This document shows positions 7,274-19,530 of a DNA stretch of 48,094 nucleotides, piece after piece. Location of the stretch: contig NZ_QMIM01000036.1 in NCBI RefSeq assembly GCF_003287355.1, positions 1 to 48,094 of the forward strand, read 5' to 3'. Position 1 is the first letter of the stretch. Each line of letters begins with the position of its first letter. The position numbers and the translations under genes were made by a program. The DNA comes from Halorubrum sp. 48-1-W. Its GTDB lineage: Archaea; Halobacteriota; Halobacteria; Halobacteriales; Haloferacaceae. Below the pieces are notes generated by a model that searched no databases, had not been told where the DNA came from, and saw only the letters and a list, made by a program, of their open reading frames with translations.

Positions 7274-9268
7274 ATGGACCATCCAGGCCCGCCGCAGTTC
7301 GCCGCCGTCGGCGACGTGGTACAGCTCGCACCGCGCGACCCGGACCCCGACGCCACCTACCGGTGGTCGGTCACGGAAGCACCGATCGCGAGCGAGGCGA
7401 GCGTCGACGACGAGGCAGTCGAGGCGTTCGTTCCGGACGCGCCCGGACGATACAGGGTCACGCTCGAGACCCCCGAGGAACGTCATCACCTGACGGTCCG
7501 GGTCTTCCCGGGCGATCGCCGACCGACCGGCGAGGGTTCCGGGACCGCCGGTATCGCCGGGCGAAGCGGGTACAGCGGACGGAGCGGATACAGCGGACAG
7601 AGCGGGTCGGCCCGACCGTACGGGAGCGGCGGCGAAAGCGGCCTCGTCTCGGGCTCCGGGTCGGGCGCGAGATCGGAGCCGGCGGAGCGCGAGGACGGCC
7701 GGCCGCGCGTCCGCCTCGACGCCGAGATCGAAGGCGAGGAAGCGGTCGTCCGCGCGACGCCGACGCCACATCCGGATTCGACGCGGGACCCGGCCGACCT
7801 CGACGTGGAGTTCCTCCTCGACGACCGCGACGGCGTGACCCGCGGCGACGTGACGGTCGACGACCGGGAGCTTCGCGTTCCGCTCACAGCGATCGGCGAC
7901 CGGGTTCGCGTCCACGGGGTCGCCGTCGGCGCGAGTTACAGCGTCGCCGACGCGGTGAGCATCGGTCGGCTGGGCGACGGCGGGGACGTCGGCGTCACCC
8001 GCCTCAACGAGCCGCCGGCGTGGGCGACGGACGCCACGCTCTACGAGGTCTACGTCCGCGGGTACGCGGCCGACGACGACGAGGCCGAGACCACCTTCGA
8101 GGCGCTCGAAAAGCGGCTCGACTACCTCGACGACCTCGGCGTGGACACGCTGTGGCTCACCCCCGTCCTCCAACACGACGGCGCGCCCCACGGGTACAAC
8201 ATCACGGACTTCTTCTCGATCGCCGACGACCTCGGCGACCGCGACGACTACGAGGCGTTCGTCGACGCGGCTCACGACCGCGGCATGCGGGTGCTCTTCG
8301 ACCTCGTCTTGAACCACTCCGCGCGCGACCACGAGTGGTTCCAGGACGCCTACCGGAACCCCGACTCGCCGTACCGCGACCGCTACGAGTGGCAGGCGTC
8401 GGGCGAGCCGGGAACCTACTTCGACTGGGAGCTGATCGCCAACTTCGATTTCACCAGCCTCGATGTCCGCCGACACCTCCTCGACGCGGCCGACACGTGG
8501 GCTACGGTCGCCGACGGCTTCCGGTGTGACATGGCGTGGGCGGTGCCCGAATCGTTCTGGAAGGAACTCAGGGAGCGGCTCAAGGCGCGTGACCCCGAGT
8601 TCCTGCTCCTCGACGAGACGATCCCGTACATCGCCGACTTCCACGAGGGGATGTTCGACGTCCACTTCGACACCACGCTGTATTTCACCCTCCGGCAGGT
8701 CGGCCGCGGCCACGAACCGGCCGACGCCGTCCTCGACGCGGTCGAGGGCCGGGCGCGCTCCGGCTTCCCCGACCACGCCGCGTTCATGCTCTACTTGGAG
8801 AACCACGACGAGACGCGGTACATCGTCGAGTGCGGCGACGACGCCGCCAAGGCCGCCGCCGGCGCGCTGTTCACCCTCCCAGGGGTCCCGATGCTGTACG
8901 GCGGCCAGGAGCTCGGACAGCGGGGGAACCGCGACCCGCTCGCGTGGGATCACGCCCGCGACGACGTCCGATCCCACTACGACGACCTGCTCGCGCTCAA
9001 AGAGGAGCATCCGGCGCTCGGGTTCCACAGCGACCTCGTTCGCGTCGAGTACGAGACGGCGGGCGCGGGCGACGCCGACGAGGTCGTCGCCTTCGGCCGC
9101 GAGGGCGAGGACGCGAGCTACGTGGTCCTGCTCAACTTCGGGCCCGAACGAGCCACCGTCGGGATCGGCGAGACGGTCGACGCGACCGACCTCGTCTCCG
9201 GGGAGTCGCGGGCGGCGGAGGGAGGGCTGACTGTCGAGGACGTCGCAGTCTTCGAGGTCGCAGACTGA
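7274..9268 (+). CDS. Alpha-amylase family glycoside hydrolase (GH13)
   Basis: This enzyme cleaves alpha-glucosidic bonds of starch-like glucans or maltodextrins. Domains in order: a PKD/Ig-like N-terminal module (about 1-85), a Gly/Ser/Tyr-rich linker with GRSGYSG repeats (about 95-150), a small beta module (about 155-245), the GH13 barrel (about 250-565) and a C-terminal beta domain. The four GH13 regions are present: DLVLNHS (Asp343), GFRCDMAW (nucleophile Asp419), LLDET (acid/base Glu448) and ENHDE (Asp512). There is no signal peptide or twin-arginine motif, so it is probably cytoplasmic. I chose ATG 7274 because the upstream 42 codons overlap the palindromic promoter region and lack family similarity. 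Exact specificity (amylase, maltogenic amylase, debranching) cannot be read from motifs. Confidence 0.9.
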   Translation: MDHPGPPQFAAVGDVVQLAPRDPDPDATYRWSVTEAPIASEASVDDEAVEAFVPDAPGRYRVTLETPEERHHLTVRVFPGDRRPTGEGSGTAGIAGRSGYSGRSGYSGQSGSARPYGSGGESGLVSGSGSGARSEPAEREDGRPRVRLDAEIEGEEAVVRATPTPHPDSTRDPADLDVEFLLDDRDGVTRGDVTVDDRELRVPLTAIGDRVRVHGVAVGASYSVADAVSIGRLGDGGDVGVTRLNEPPAWATDATLYEVYVRGYAADDDEAETTFEALEKRLDYLDDLGVDTLWLTPVLQHDGAPHGYNITDFFSIADDLGDRDDYEAFVDAAHDRGMRVLFDLVLNHSARDHEWFQDAYRNPDSPYRDRYEWQASGEPGTYFDWELIANFDFTSLDVRRHLLDAADTWATVADGFRCDMAWAVPESFWKELRERLKARDPEFLLLDETIPYIADFHEGMFDVHFDTTLYFTLRQVGRGHEPADAVLDAVEGRARSGFPDHAAFMLYLENHDETRYIVECGDDAAKAAAGALFTLPGVPMLYGGQELGQRGNRDPLAWDHARDDVRSHYDDLLALKEEHPALGFHSDLVRVEYETAGAGDADEVVAFGREGEDASYVVLLNFGPERATVGIGETVDATDLVSGESRAAEGGLTVEDVAVFEVAD

Positions 9269-9372
9269 GACCGTCCCCCCGGATACCGACCCGCTCGACC
9301 GAACTCTCCCGTCTCCCGACAGTTGACCGTCTCTCGACGGTCCACCCGACGAAAACGCACGGTTGCGACGGG

Positions 9373-9380
9373 GTTTTAAA
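9373..9380 (+). promoter_or_regulatory. TATA box of the CDC48 transcript
   Basis: The sequence GTTTTAAA is centred about 29 bp upstream of the ATG at 9406. This is the spacing of a leaderless haloarchaeal promoter, and would make position 9406, not the CDC48 start, the first codon of the message. Confidence 0.5.
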
Positions 9381-9405
9381 CGAGGGAATCGTACCGTGAG
9401 ATAAG

Positions 9406-9525
9406 ATGACATACCACAATTCGGGCGGAGGACGGACCGCCCGACCGGTGGAGCGGACCCCTCGGAGCAACAGGCTTATTCCCGAACCGAGTACAGGTAC
9501 GACCATCCCCCGCGAGGAATCATGA
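9406..9525 (+). CDS. Candidate 39-residue leader ORF overlapping the CDC48 start
   Basis: The ATG at 9406 opens 39 codons ([17 protein letters not shown]...) that end in TGA at 9523-9525. The stop overlaps the CDC48 ATG in an ATGA junction, the usual arrangement of translationally coupled haloarchaeal genes. The predicted TATA box places transcription start at this ATG. The peptide is basic and rich in Arg, Pro, Ser and Thr, unlike the acidic cytoplasmic proteome, so it may work by being translated rather than as a protein. It could also be chance. Conservation of frame in related genomes would settle it. Confidence 0.35.
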   Translation: MTYHNSGGGRTARPVERTPRSNRLIPEPSTGTTIPREES

Positions 9526-11744
9526 ACGAAGTCCAACTCGAAGTGGCGAAGGCGTACCCGAACGACTCGGGACGCGGCATCGCACGACTCGACCCCGACA
9601 CCCTGCTCCATCTCAAGCTCTCGCCCGGCGACATCATCGAGATCGACGGTGCGGAGACGACCGCCGCGAAGGTGTGGCGTGCGGACCGGCAGGACTGGAA
9701 CACCGACACGGTCCGCGTCGACGGGTTCACCCGCCAGAACGCCGACGTCGGGATCGGCGAGCGCGTCACCATCCGGAAGGCCGAAGCCGAGAAGGCCGAC
9801 AAGCTCGTGTTGGCCCCGCCGGAGGAGGCGTCGGTCCAGTTCGGGTCGGACGCTGCGGGCATGGTGAAACGCCAGATCCTCAAGCGGCCGGTCGTCGAGC
9901 GCGACATCGTGCCCGTGATGTCCTCGACGAACCACCCGTTCATGCGCTCGCCGGGCCAGGCGATCCCGCTCATCGCGGTTGAGACCGAGCCCGACGGCGT
10001 CTGTCTGATCACCGAAGACACCGAGGTCGAACTCCGCGAGGAGCCGATCTCCGGGTTCGAAAAGACCGGGAGCGGGATCACCTACGAGGACATCGGCGGG
10101 CTCCAAAACGAGATCCAGCGCGTCCGCGAGATGGTCGAGCTCCCGATGAAACACCCGCAGATCTTCTCGAAACTCGGGATCGAGCCCCCGCAGGGCGTCC
10201 TGTTACACGGCCCGCCGGGAACCGGGAAGACGCTACTCGCGAAGGCGGTCGCCAACGAGACGAGCGCGTCGTTCTTCTCGATCGCCGGCCCGGAGATCAT
10301 CTCGAAGTACTACGGCGAGTCCGAACAACAGCTCCGCGAGATCTTCGAGGACGCCAAAGAGGAGTCGCCCTCGATCGTCTTCATCGACGAGCTCGACTCC
10401 ATCGCGCCGAAACGCGAGGACGTCACCGGCGAGGTCGAACGTCGCGTCGTCGCCCAGTTGCTGACGATGATGGACGGCCTGGAGACTCGCGGACAGGTGG
10501 TCGTCATCGGCGCGACCAACCGGGTCGACAGCGTCGACCCCGCGCTCCGTCGCCCGGGGCGGTTCGACCGCGAGATCGAGATCGGCGTCCCGGACGAGGT
10601 CGGCAGAAAGGAGATACTCCAGATCCACACCCGCGGCATGCCGCTCTCGGACGACGTCTCGCTCGATCACCTCGCCGACGAGACGCACGGTTTCGTCGGG
10701 GCCGACGTGGAGAGCCTCACCAAGGAGGCCGCGATGAAGGCGCTCCGCCGGTACCTCCCCGAGATCGACCTCGACGAGGAGGAGGTCCCGCCGAGCCTCA
10801 TCGACCGAATGATCGTCAAACGCGACGACTTCGCTGGCGCGCTCACGGAGGTCGAACCCTCCGCGATGCGGGAGGTACTCGTCGAGCTACCGAAGGTCTC
10901 CTGGGAGGACGTCGGCGGGTTGACCGACGCGAAACAGCAGGTCAAAGAGTCCGTCGAGTGGCCGCTCACGTCCCCCGAGAAGTTCGAACGGATGGGTGTG
11001 GAGGCGCCGAAGGGCGTGTTGTTGTACGGGCCGCCGGGGACCGGAAAGACGCTGATGGCGAAGGCGGTCGCCAACGAGACGAACGCGAACTTCATCTCCG
11101 TTCGCGGCCCGCAACTGCTCTCGAAGTGGGTCGGCGAGTCGGAGAAGGCGATCCGCCAGACCTTCCGGAAGGCCCGGCAGGTGAGCCCGACCGTGATCTT
11201 CTTCGACGAGCTCGACAGCCTCGCGCCCTCGCGCGGCCAGGAGATGGGCAACAACGTCTCCGAACGCGTCGTCAACCAGCTACTGACCGAACTGGACGGA
11301 TTGGAGGACATGGGTAACGTCATGGTGATCGGTGCGACCAACCGGCCGGACATGATCGACCCGGCGTTGATCCGCTCCGGCCGGTTCGACCGGCTCGTCA
11401 TGATCGGCCAGCCCGACCAGGAGGGTCGCGAGCGGATCCTCGAGATCCACACGGCCGAAACCCCGCTCGCGCCCGACGTGAGTCTCCGTGAGGTCGCGGA
11501 GATCACCGATGGCTACGTCGGCTCCGACCTCGAGGGGATCGCTCGCGAGGCCGCCATCGAGGCGCTCCGGGACGACGACGACGCCGAGGAGGTCGAAATG
11601 AAACACTTCCGGCGGGCGATGGAGTCGGTCCGGCCGACCATCACCGACGACATCCTGTCCTACTACGAGGAGGTCGAACGCGAGTTCAAAGGCGGCGGCC
11701 GCGACGCGCTCCGAGACACCGGCGGACGGGTCGGCTTCCAGTAA
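9522..11744 (+). CDS. cdc48: CDC48/VAT-type AAA+ ATPase
   Basis: This hexameric unfoldase extracts and unfolds proteins, commonly feeding the archaeal 20S proteasome. The 740 residues hold the CDC48 N-domain (double-psi barrel about 1-90, four-stranded part about 100-180) and two AAA+ modules. D1 has Walker A GPPGTGKT at 230-237 and Walker B with Asp289-Glu290 ([10 protein letters not shown]). D2 has Walker A GPPGTGKT at 503-510 and Walker B with Asp562-Glu563 ([10 protein letters not shown]). Arginine-finger regions ([25 protein letters not shown]) are intact, so both rings should hydrolyse ATP. The C-terminal [13 protein letters not shown] lacks the eukaryotic tail. The start is coupled to an upstream short ORF. 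Confidence 0.96.
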   Translation: MNEVQLEVAKAYPNDSGRGIARLDPDTLLHLKLSPGDIIEIDGAETTAAKVWRADRQDWNTDTVRVDGFTRQNADVGIGERVTIRKAEAEKADKLVLAPPEEASVQFGSDAAGMVKRQILKRPVVERDIVPVMSSTNHPFMRSPGQAIPLIAVETEPDGVCLITEDTEVELREEPISGFEKTGSGITYEDIGGLQNEIQRVREMVELPMKHPQIFSKLGIEPPQGVLLHGPPGTGKTLLAKAVANETSASFFSIAGPEIISKYYGESEQQLREIFEDAKEESPSIVFIDELDSIAPKREDVTGEVERRVVAQLLTMMDGLETRGQVVVIGATNRVDSVDPALRRPGRFDREIEIGVPDEVGRKEILQIHTRGMPLSDDVSLDHLADETHGFVGADVESLTKEAAMKALRRYLPEIDLDEEEVPPSLIDRMIVKRDDFAGALTEVEPSAMREVLVELPKVSWEDVGGLTDAKQQVKESVEWPLTSPEKFERMGVEAPKGVLLYGPPGTGKTLMAKAVANETNANFISVRGPQLLSKWVGESEKAIRQTFRKARQVSPTVIFFDELDSLAPSRGQEMGNNVSERVVNQLLTELDGLEDMGNVMVIGATNRPDMIDPALIRSGRFDRLVMIGQPDQEGRERILEIHTAETPLAPDVSLREVAEITDGYVGSDLEGIAREAAIEALRDDDDAEEVEMKHFRRAMESVRPTITDDILSYYEEVEREFKGGGRDALRDTGGRVGFQ

Positions 11745-11829
11745 CGGCCGACGTGGCACGCGATCGGGTCGCCGACGCGGTCGGGCCTGGTTCCGCGCCT
11801 TTTAACCGCCACAACGGCCAAGACGTACC

Positions 11830-12363
11830 ATGTCCCAGCCGCGCGTCCCCGGCGACGACGACCACACGCTGGAACTGTCGTGTGGCGAGACCGTCGGCCT
11901 CGGCGAGTTGGACCTCGGCATGCGGGAGTTCGAGTGCGATTGCGGCGACACGCACGCGGTCGTGATGGACGTTCACCCGCCCGAGCGCTTCCTCCCCGAC
12001 TTCCTCGTCGATGTCCTCCGGGAGGCCATCGAGACGACCAGCGAGGAGATGCCCGAGTTCGACACGCCCCACCTCCTCGGGGTCGTCTTAGAGGAGTTTC
12101 CGGAGTCAGTCGTCACACACGACGCCAGCGGCGACGGGGACGTCGGCTACGCGATGGTATGGGTAGCGGAGTTCGACTCGCGTCGACTCCACGAGGTGAT
12201 AGTCGAACTCGTCGTCGAGCTGATGGAACACGCCGTGAGCCACGCCGACGACGACGACGCTCTCTCGCGGTTCGAACGGGACATGATGGAGTTCGACGTC
12301 GAGGCGTTCGTCGAGCAGTACCGCGCGAACCGCGACCTCGAGGCCGAGGACCCGTACGCCTGA
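11830..12363 (+). CDS. Conserved haloarchaeal protein (DUF5815-like)
   Basis: This acidic 177-residue protein resembles the haloarchaeal family DUF5815. A short N-terminal segment contains Cys-x-Cys (ECDCGDTHAVVMDVHPPERFLP) and an earlier Cys (LSCGETVGLGE), which could bind a metal. It is followed by helical segments (RLHEVIVELVVELMEHAVSHADD) and ends EAFVEQYRANRDLEAEDPYA. No membrane segment is seen. The TATA-like CTTTTAAC at 11798-11805 is centred about 28 bp upstream of the ATG, consistent with leaderless transcription separate from CDC48. The function is unknown. Confidence 0.85.
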   Translation: MSQPRVPGDDDHTLELSCGETVGLGELDLGMREFECDCGDTHAVVMDVHPPERFLPDFLVDVLREAIETTSEEMPEFDTPHLLGVVLEEFPESVVTHDASGDGDVGYAMVWVAEFDSRRLHEVIVELVVELMEHAVSHADDDDALSRFERDMMEFDVEAFVEQYRANRDLEAEDPYA

Positions 12364-12474
12364 CTCGGGCGCCGGTCCGATCCGGGATCGGCCGGTAGCG
12401 AACCGCTCTGTCCGACACACGTCGGACTCCTGTCTCACTGAAACCTATACCGTCGGCGGCCGTACGTAAGACAC

Positions 12475-12681
12475 ATGCACACCCACGAGTACGAACGGAT
12501 CCGCGGTGTGCTCGCCGACGCCGAGGAGCCGCTGACGGCGCGGGAGATCCTGGCGCTGTTAGAGGAGACCGAAGGGATCGACAGCCCGCATCGGGTCGCG
12601 ACCGTGTTGGGACGGTGGGCCAAACGCGGGGAGGTAGACGTGATCGCCGGGCGACCGTACCGCTACGAGTTGAACACCTAG
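12475..12681 (+). CDS. Small winged-helix-like protein
   Basis: A 68-residue protein whose helix-turn-helix pattern is readable: YERIRGVLADAEEPLTAREILALLEE, then SPHRVATVLGRWAKRGEVDVIAGRPYRYEL, with a recognition-helix-like middle and a two-strand wing at the end. Most winged-helix proteins bind DNA, but at this size it could also be a protein-protein adaptor. A TATA-like AACCTATACC near 12442-12451 precedes the ATG by about 28 bp. It lies just upstream of carB in the same direction, with 230 bp between, so it has its own promoter. A role in carB control is only a guess from position. Confidence 0.8.
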   Translation: MHTHEYERIRGVLADAEEPLTAREILALLEETEGIDSPHRVATVLGRWAKRGEVDVIAGRPYRYELNT

Positions 12682-12833
12682 CGTTCCCTTCCTCTCGGGT
12701 GTCCCTTGGACCACATCGACGGGATCGAACCGTCACGGAGAGCGCCGCGTGGGGCTCGGTCGCTACGGGCCCGTACGGGCTGGGTCCGGTCTGCCCGTTC
12801 GAGTCGATACCATGCCGTGTGTCGACGAGTGTC

Positions 12834-12848
12834 TTGCGAAAATCGCAA
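12834..12848. promoter_or_regulatory. Inverted repeat upstream of carB
   Basis: The sequence TTGCGA-AAA-TCGCAA is a perfect dyad with a 3-bp centre. It lies about 25 bp upstream of a TATA-like ACTTTATCG (12866-12874) and 64 bp before the carB start, the position of an activator or repressor site. The binding protein is unknown; Lrp/AsnC-type regulators bind sites of this form. Confidence 0.45.
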
Positions 12849-12911
12849 ATCAACTGCGAGATTCGTACTTTATCGTCGACCTTATTACGATGAGCGTACT
12901 CCCTCGCGACA

Positions 12912-16136
<3,225 letters not shown>

Positions 16137-16357
16137 CGCCGCTGGAACGGCACGAACGTAGCGAACAGGCGGCGATATCGCTTCCACGACAGTTCGCCGC
16201 ACACCCGCCTCGGCTGCCGTGGGACCGTTCTCAGGTCACGGCGGGTGTGGCTCGCCATGGCTTTTGAATCGTTGGGCCATCTTCGCAGCCGGAGCCGCCG
16301 CGAGACCGACTGGGACGGAACACAACGTTTAGTCCGGACGCCGTCACAGACCCGGGC

Positions 16358-17188
16358 ATGCGCTTCTTCGAACGACTCGCAGACCGGATCGAACGGGTCG
16401 ACAGCGTCGTCTCGGTCGGGCTCGACCCGGACCCGAACCGGATCCCGGAGTTCCTCGCCGATGCCGACCTCCCACGGTGGGCGTTCAATCGACGCGTCAT
16501 CGACGCGACACACGAGCACGCCGCTTGCTACAAACCGAACGCGGCGTTCTACGAGGACGCCGACGGCTGGCACGCGCTCGAAGAAACCGTCGCCTACGCC
16601 GCCGGCAAGGACGTTCCAGTGCTTCTCGACGCCAAACGTGCCGACATCGGCAACACCACCCGACAGTACGCCGAGGTCTTAGAGTGGGTCGACGCGATCA
16701 CCGTGAACCCGTACATGGGTCGCGACTCGCTTCAGCCGTTTCTCGATCGGGAGGAAAAGGGCGTGTTCGTGCTCTGTCGGACGTCAAATCCCGGCGGAAG
16801 CGACCTCCAGGACCTCGAACTCGCCTCCGGCGAGCCGGTATACGAGCGGGTCGCCGCGCTCGCGGACGTCTGGAACGCGAACGGCAACGTCGGCCTCGTC
16901 GTCGGCGCGACGACACCCGACGAACTCGCGGCGGTCAGAGAGCTCGTTCCCGAGATCCCGTTTCTCGTCCCCGGCGTCGGCGCACAGGGCGGCGACGCCG
17001 AGACGGCGGTCGAACACGGGCTCGCGGCGTATCCGAACACGGATGTCGACGTCGGGCTCGTGAACTCCTCACGGGGGATCGTCTTCGCGGGCGAGGAGGC
17101 GCCCCGTCCCGACGAAGAGGCGACGTACTTCGGTGCCGCCGGCGACGCGGCGAAGCGGCTCAAGCGACGACTGAATCGACACCGGTAG
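16358..17188 (+). CDS. pyrF: Orotidine 5'-phosphate decarboxylase
   Basis: PyrF performs the last step of UMP synthesis, decarboxylating OMP. The 276-residue length and order of motifs fit the longer subfamily (PyrF type 2). The start is MRFFERLADRIERVDSVVSVGLDPDP. The catalytic Asp-x-Lys-x-x-Asp is in LLDAKRADIGNTTRQYA, and the phosphate-binding end reads VNSSRGIVFAG. It lies 222 bp after carB in the same direction. A TATA-like CTTTTGAA lies at 16260-16267 but too far from the ATG for a leaderless message, and a second candidate AACGTTTAGTC lies at 16324-16334 with the right spacing. Together with carB and pyrC in this window it shows clustering, though not a single operon, of pyrimidine genes. 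Confidence 0.96.
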   Translation: MRFFERLADRIERVDSVVSVGLDPDPNRIPEFLADADLPRWAFNRRVIDATHEHAACYKPNAAFYEDADGWHALEETVAYAAGKDVPVLLDAKRADIGNTTRQYAEVLEWVDAITVNPYMGRDSLQPFLDREEKGVFVLCRTSNPGGSDLQDLELASGEPVYERVAALADVWNANGNVGLVVGATTPDELAAVRELVPEIPFLVPGVGAQGGDAETAVEHGLAAYPNTDVDVGLVNSSRGIVFAGEEAPRPDEEATYFGAAGDAAKRLKRRLNRHR

Positions 17189-17202
17189 TCCCCGCTCCGC
17201 GG

Positions 17203-17409
17203 TCAGTCGAGCCGGGACCCATCCGGGTGGTCGTCGTCGAAGCTGTCGGGCGTGTCGCCGTCGGTGTCTCCGCCGACCGCCTCCGCACAGGCGGTACACG
17301 CACCGACCGTCTCGTTCCAGTGGTCCCGGCAGACCTGTCGTCCACAGTATCGACAGGTATGTCGGGCGAGAGCGTTCTCACAGAGTTGACAGAGTCCGGC
17401 CACGCTCAT
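17203..17409 (-). CDS. HIT-type zinc finger protein
   Basis: This is a 68-residue protein with eight metal-type residues in the first 40: CQLC, then CRYC, then CRDHW and finally CTAC. The order C-x2-C...C-x2-C...C-x2-H...C-x2-C matches the interleaved HIT-type zinc finger, which binds two zinc ions. The last 20 residues are acidic and probably disordered. In eukaryotes HIT fingers occur in snoRNP assembly and chromatin remodelling factors; the archaeal role is not known. The start ATG at 17407-17409 is chosen because everything upstream reads as arginine-rich noise. It is divergent from trmY with a 50-bp shared promoter region. Confidence 0.85.
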   Translation of the reverse strand: MSVAGLCQLCENALARHTCRYCGRQVCRDHWNETVGACTACAEAVGGDTDGDTPDSFDDDHPDGSRLD

Positions 17410-17459
17410 GTACGATCGTCGGTCGGGTCGCTTATCACGGTTCGGGCGGACCGACGCGT

Positions 17460-18074
17460 ATGCGCCAGTTCGTCGTCGTCGGCCACGACGTCCCCACGGA
17501 GCCGGACGCGATCTCGCTCTCGGACATCCCCGGTGCGGGCCGGCTCGACCTCCTCTGTCGGTGCGTGTCGACGGGAGTCTTCCTCTCACACGGCATCCGC
17601 GAGGACGTCAGGGTCCACCTCGTTTGTGCCGACGAACTCACCGTCACGTTCGACGCCGCGACCCTTCGGCACCTCCACCCCGACGAGCGGAACGTCGCTG
17701 TGCGGGTTCGGGACGCGCTCGACGCCCGGGAGGACGCGATCGGCCACATGCCCGCGGACGTCTCCCCGGGCGTCGAGCTACGACGGATGGGGTTCGAGAC
17801 GACGCTCGACCGGCTCGTCGGCGAGGAGGGCTACGGTCCGGACGGGACGCTCGTCCAGCTCCACGAGCAGGGCGACCCCCTCGTCGACGCGGAGCCGCCG
17901 AACGACCCGGTGTTCGTCCTCTCGGACCATCACGACTTCACACCCGCGGAGGCTGACGCCATCGGATCGCACGCCGGGCGTCGCCTGCGGGTCGGGCCCG
18001 AAGTGCTCCACGCGGACCACACGATCACGGTGGTCCACAACTGGCTCGACACCGACGGGTACGCAAGCTACTGA
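17460..18074 (+). CDS. trmY: tRNA (pseudouridine(54)-N(1))-methyltransferase
   Basis: TrmY uses S-adenosylmethionine to methylate pseudouridine 54 in the T-loop of archaeal tRNAs, giving m1-psi54. The 204-residue size and the start MRQFVVVGHDVPT, the block LPGAGRLDLLCRCVS-like motif near residue 24-40 and the C-terminal SPOUT knot (VFVLSDHHDFTPAEADAI, then RLRVGPEVLHADHTITVVHNWLD) are typical. Cys-type SAM-binding knot residues near the C-terminus are preserved. It begins a two-gene unit with the following zinc ribbon protein (10-bp gap). Confidence 0.94.
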   Translation: MRQFVVVGHDVPTEPDAISLSDIPGAGRLDLLCRCVSTGVFLSHGIREDVRVHLVCADELTVTFDAATLRHLHPDERNVAVRVRDALDAREDAIGHMPADVSPGVELRRMGFETTLDRLVGEEGYGPDGTLVQLHEQGDPLVDAEPPNDPVFVLSDHHDFTPAEADAIGSHAGRRLRVGPEVLHADHTITVVHNWLDTDGYASY

Positions 18075-18084
18075 TTACGAAACG

Positions 18085-18303
18085 ATGACGACGCCACCGA
18101 CCGACCGGGAGACGACGATCGCGCCCGCCACGGACCCGCGATTCGACGTGCCCGCGGTGCTGTGTGGCGTCTGCAGTGAGACCCTGTCGGCCCGGACGTA
18201 CCTCGACGGCGACGACGCCTGCCCCGCGTGCGGCGCCGCGTTCAATCCTGGCTGCCGAGCACACCGTGACCGGTACTTCGGGACCGGCGACGACGCGAAG
18301 TGA
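18085..18303 (+). CDS. Zinc ribbon protein downstream of trmY
   Basis: A 72-residue protein with an N-terminal polar tail and a Cys-rich core: CGVC at residues 27-30, CPAC at 46-49, then Cys57 and His60 (PGCRAH). This is a zinc-binding module of the type in which two Cys pairs are followed by a Cys/His pair. It is translated only 10 bp after trmY and is probably co-transcribed, suggesting an RNA-related role. The ATG at 18085 is the only suitable start before the first Cys. Codon use is typical of the core genome. Confidence 0.85.
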   Translation: MTTPPTDRETTIAPATDPRFDVPAVLCGVCSETLSARTYLDGDDACPACGAAFNPGCRAHRDRYFGTGDDAK

Positions 18304-18484
18304 CCGGGGCTTCGGCGGTCGTGTTCCGATAGCTCACGGAAACGGAGTGGATCGTATCGGGTTGGCCAGGGACGGTCACCACGCTTCTCGGGTGATACCG
18401 ACGCTGACGACCGCGCACCCGGTGACGCCGCCGACCCCCAGCTTTCGGAAGGATTAAAAGAGCGAACGGCCTTCGTTCAGGTGC

Positions 18485-18557
18485 GGGCCGGTGGGGTAGC
18501 TTGGTATCCTTCGGCCTTCGGGTGGCCGTAACCACGATTCAAATTCGTGCCGGCCCA
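18485..18557 (+). tRNA. tRNA-Pro (anticodon CGG)
   Basis: Acceptor strands GGGCCGG and CCGGCCC pair perfectly, with discriminator A at 18557 and no encoded CCA. The anticodon arm CGGCC / TTCGGGT / GGCCG gives anticodon CGG for CCG proline codons. The T-arm is CACGA-TTCAAAT-TCGTG. A TATA-like ATTAAAAG lies about 30 bp upstream. There is no intron. The accessory island begins right after its 3' end, but I see no second copy of the tRNA 3' end that would mark the other boundary. Confidence 0.96.
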
Positions 18558-18618
18558 TAGGATACATATACCTTTTCCACCTTTTTCTTCCACTTAGCGA
18601 CGCTCTCGTGCTGTCTCA

Positions 18619-18625
18619 GGAGGTG
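18619..18625 (+). promoter_or_regulatory. Strong Shine-Dalgarno before the methyltransferase remnant
   Basis: GGAGGTG lies 5 bp before the ATG at 18631, complementary to the 16S rRNA 3' end. Most genes here lack such a site. It supports 18631 as a real ancestral start of the following broken gene, or at least of a translated fragment. Confidence 0.5.
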
Positions 18626-18630
18626 AAGAT

Positions 18631-19530
18631 ATGAGCAGCGTCGAGCGGCAGATCGACGTCGATCTCGACGACTGGCGACCCGCGGCGGAGATCATCGACT
18701 GGAGCGACGTCGGCGGGTCCGTCTGGTCCCGCTCACGACCGCTCTCGAACAACACGATCGACGGATCGCGAAGGGGATCCGCGACCACTGCGCGGACGAG
18801 CTCGAGCCCTACGCGGAGATCATCGCGAACATCAGCCCGGACGATGTCGCGTCGCTCCAGGAGGATGTCCTCGCGCTCGAGGAGCTGGAGGACGCGGCAG
18901 CCGACCGCGACGAACCCTTCCTCGTGGAAGGGCCGGCACGTGTCGAAGTCGACGGCGGGACGCCGATGGTGATGGGGCAACACTCGAACGCGAGAGCGCT
19001 CGACGCCGAGTCGGAGCCGCTACCGACGATCGCGACGCGTGGAGCGATCCACTACATCAAGGCGCAGCCGTTCGTGAAGCCGAAGAACGGCCCGGCTCGC
19101 GGACTCCACAGCTACGCGACGTACACGGCCGACGATCAGCCGCTCCACACGGTGACCGCGAGCAACACCGACGGACACCTCGTCTCTCCGTTCCTCGTCG
19201 AGTACTACGGGAACAGCGACACCGCTGATGTCGACGAACCACTCCCAACGGTGACGACGAAGGACTGGCACGCGCTCTGCGTTCCGGATCTGCTCCCATG
19301 GGAGACTCCACCTCCGGTATCGGATGCTCCAGCCGCGTGAACTCGCCGCAACACAGGGGTTCCCGCCGGACTACGGGTTCGCCGGGAACAAAGGCGAGAC
19401 GACCGAGCAGATCGGGAACGCGGTGCCGGTGAACCTCGCGAGAGCACTCGTGAAGGAGGCACTGACGGGGACCGAGCCGAGTCTTCAGACGTTTACTCCG
19501 GGGGAGGAGGTGAGCACTACCGATGACTGA
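18631..19530 (+). pseudogene. Decayed DNA (cytosine-5-)-methyltransferase, C-terminal part
   Basis: Fragments in two frames join into the target-recognition and C-terminal region of a phage-type C5 methyltransferase. They are WRPAAEIIDWSDVGGSVW...PLSNNT (frame 1), RIAKGIRDHCADELEPYAEII...ALCVPDLLPWETPP (next frame, to 19340) and RMLQPRELAATQGFPPDY...TTEQIGNAVPVNLARAL (frame 1 again, to 19530). The first shift looks like a lost C near 18761-18763 (GACGG where GACCGG would restore the frame); the second is near 19310-19320. The catalytic Pro-Cys loop (motif IV) and SAM-binding motifs, which would be upstream, are absent. So the gene is dead even if the shifts were sequence errors. It probably derives from a provirus integrated at tRNA-Pro. 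Confidence 0.8.
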
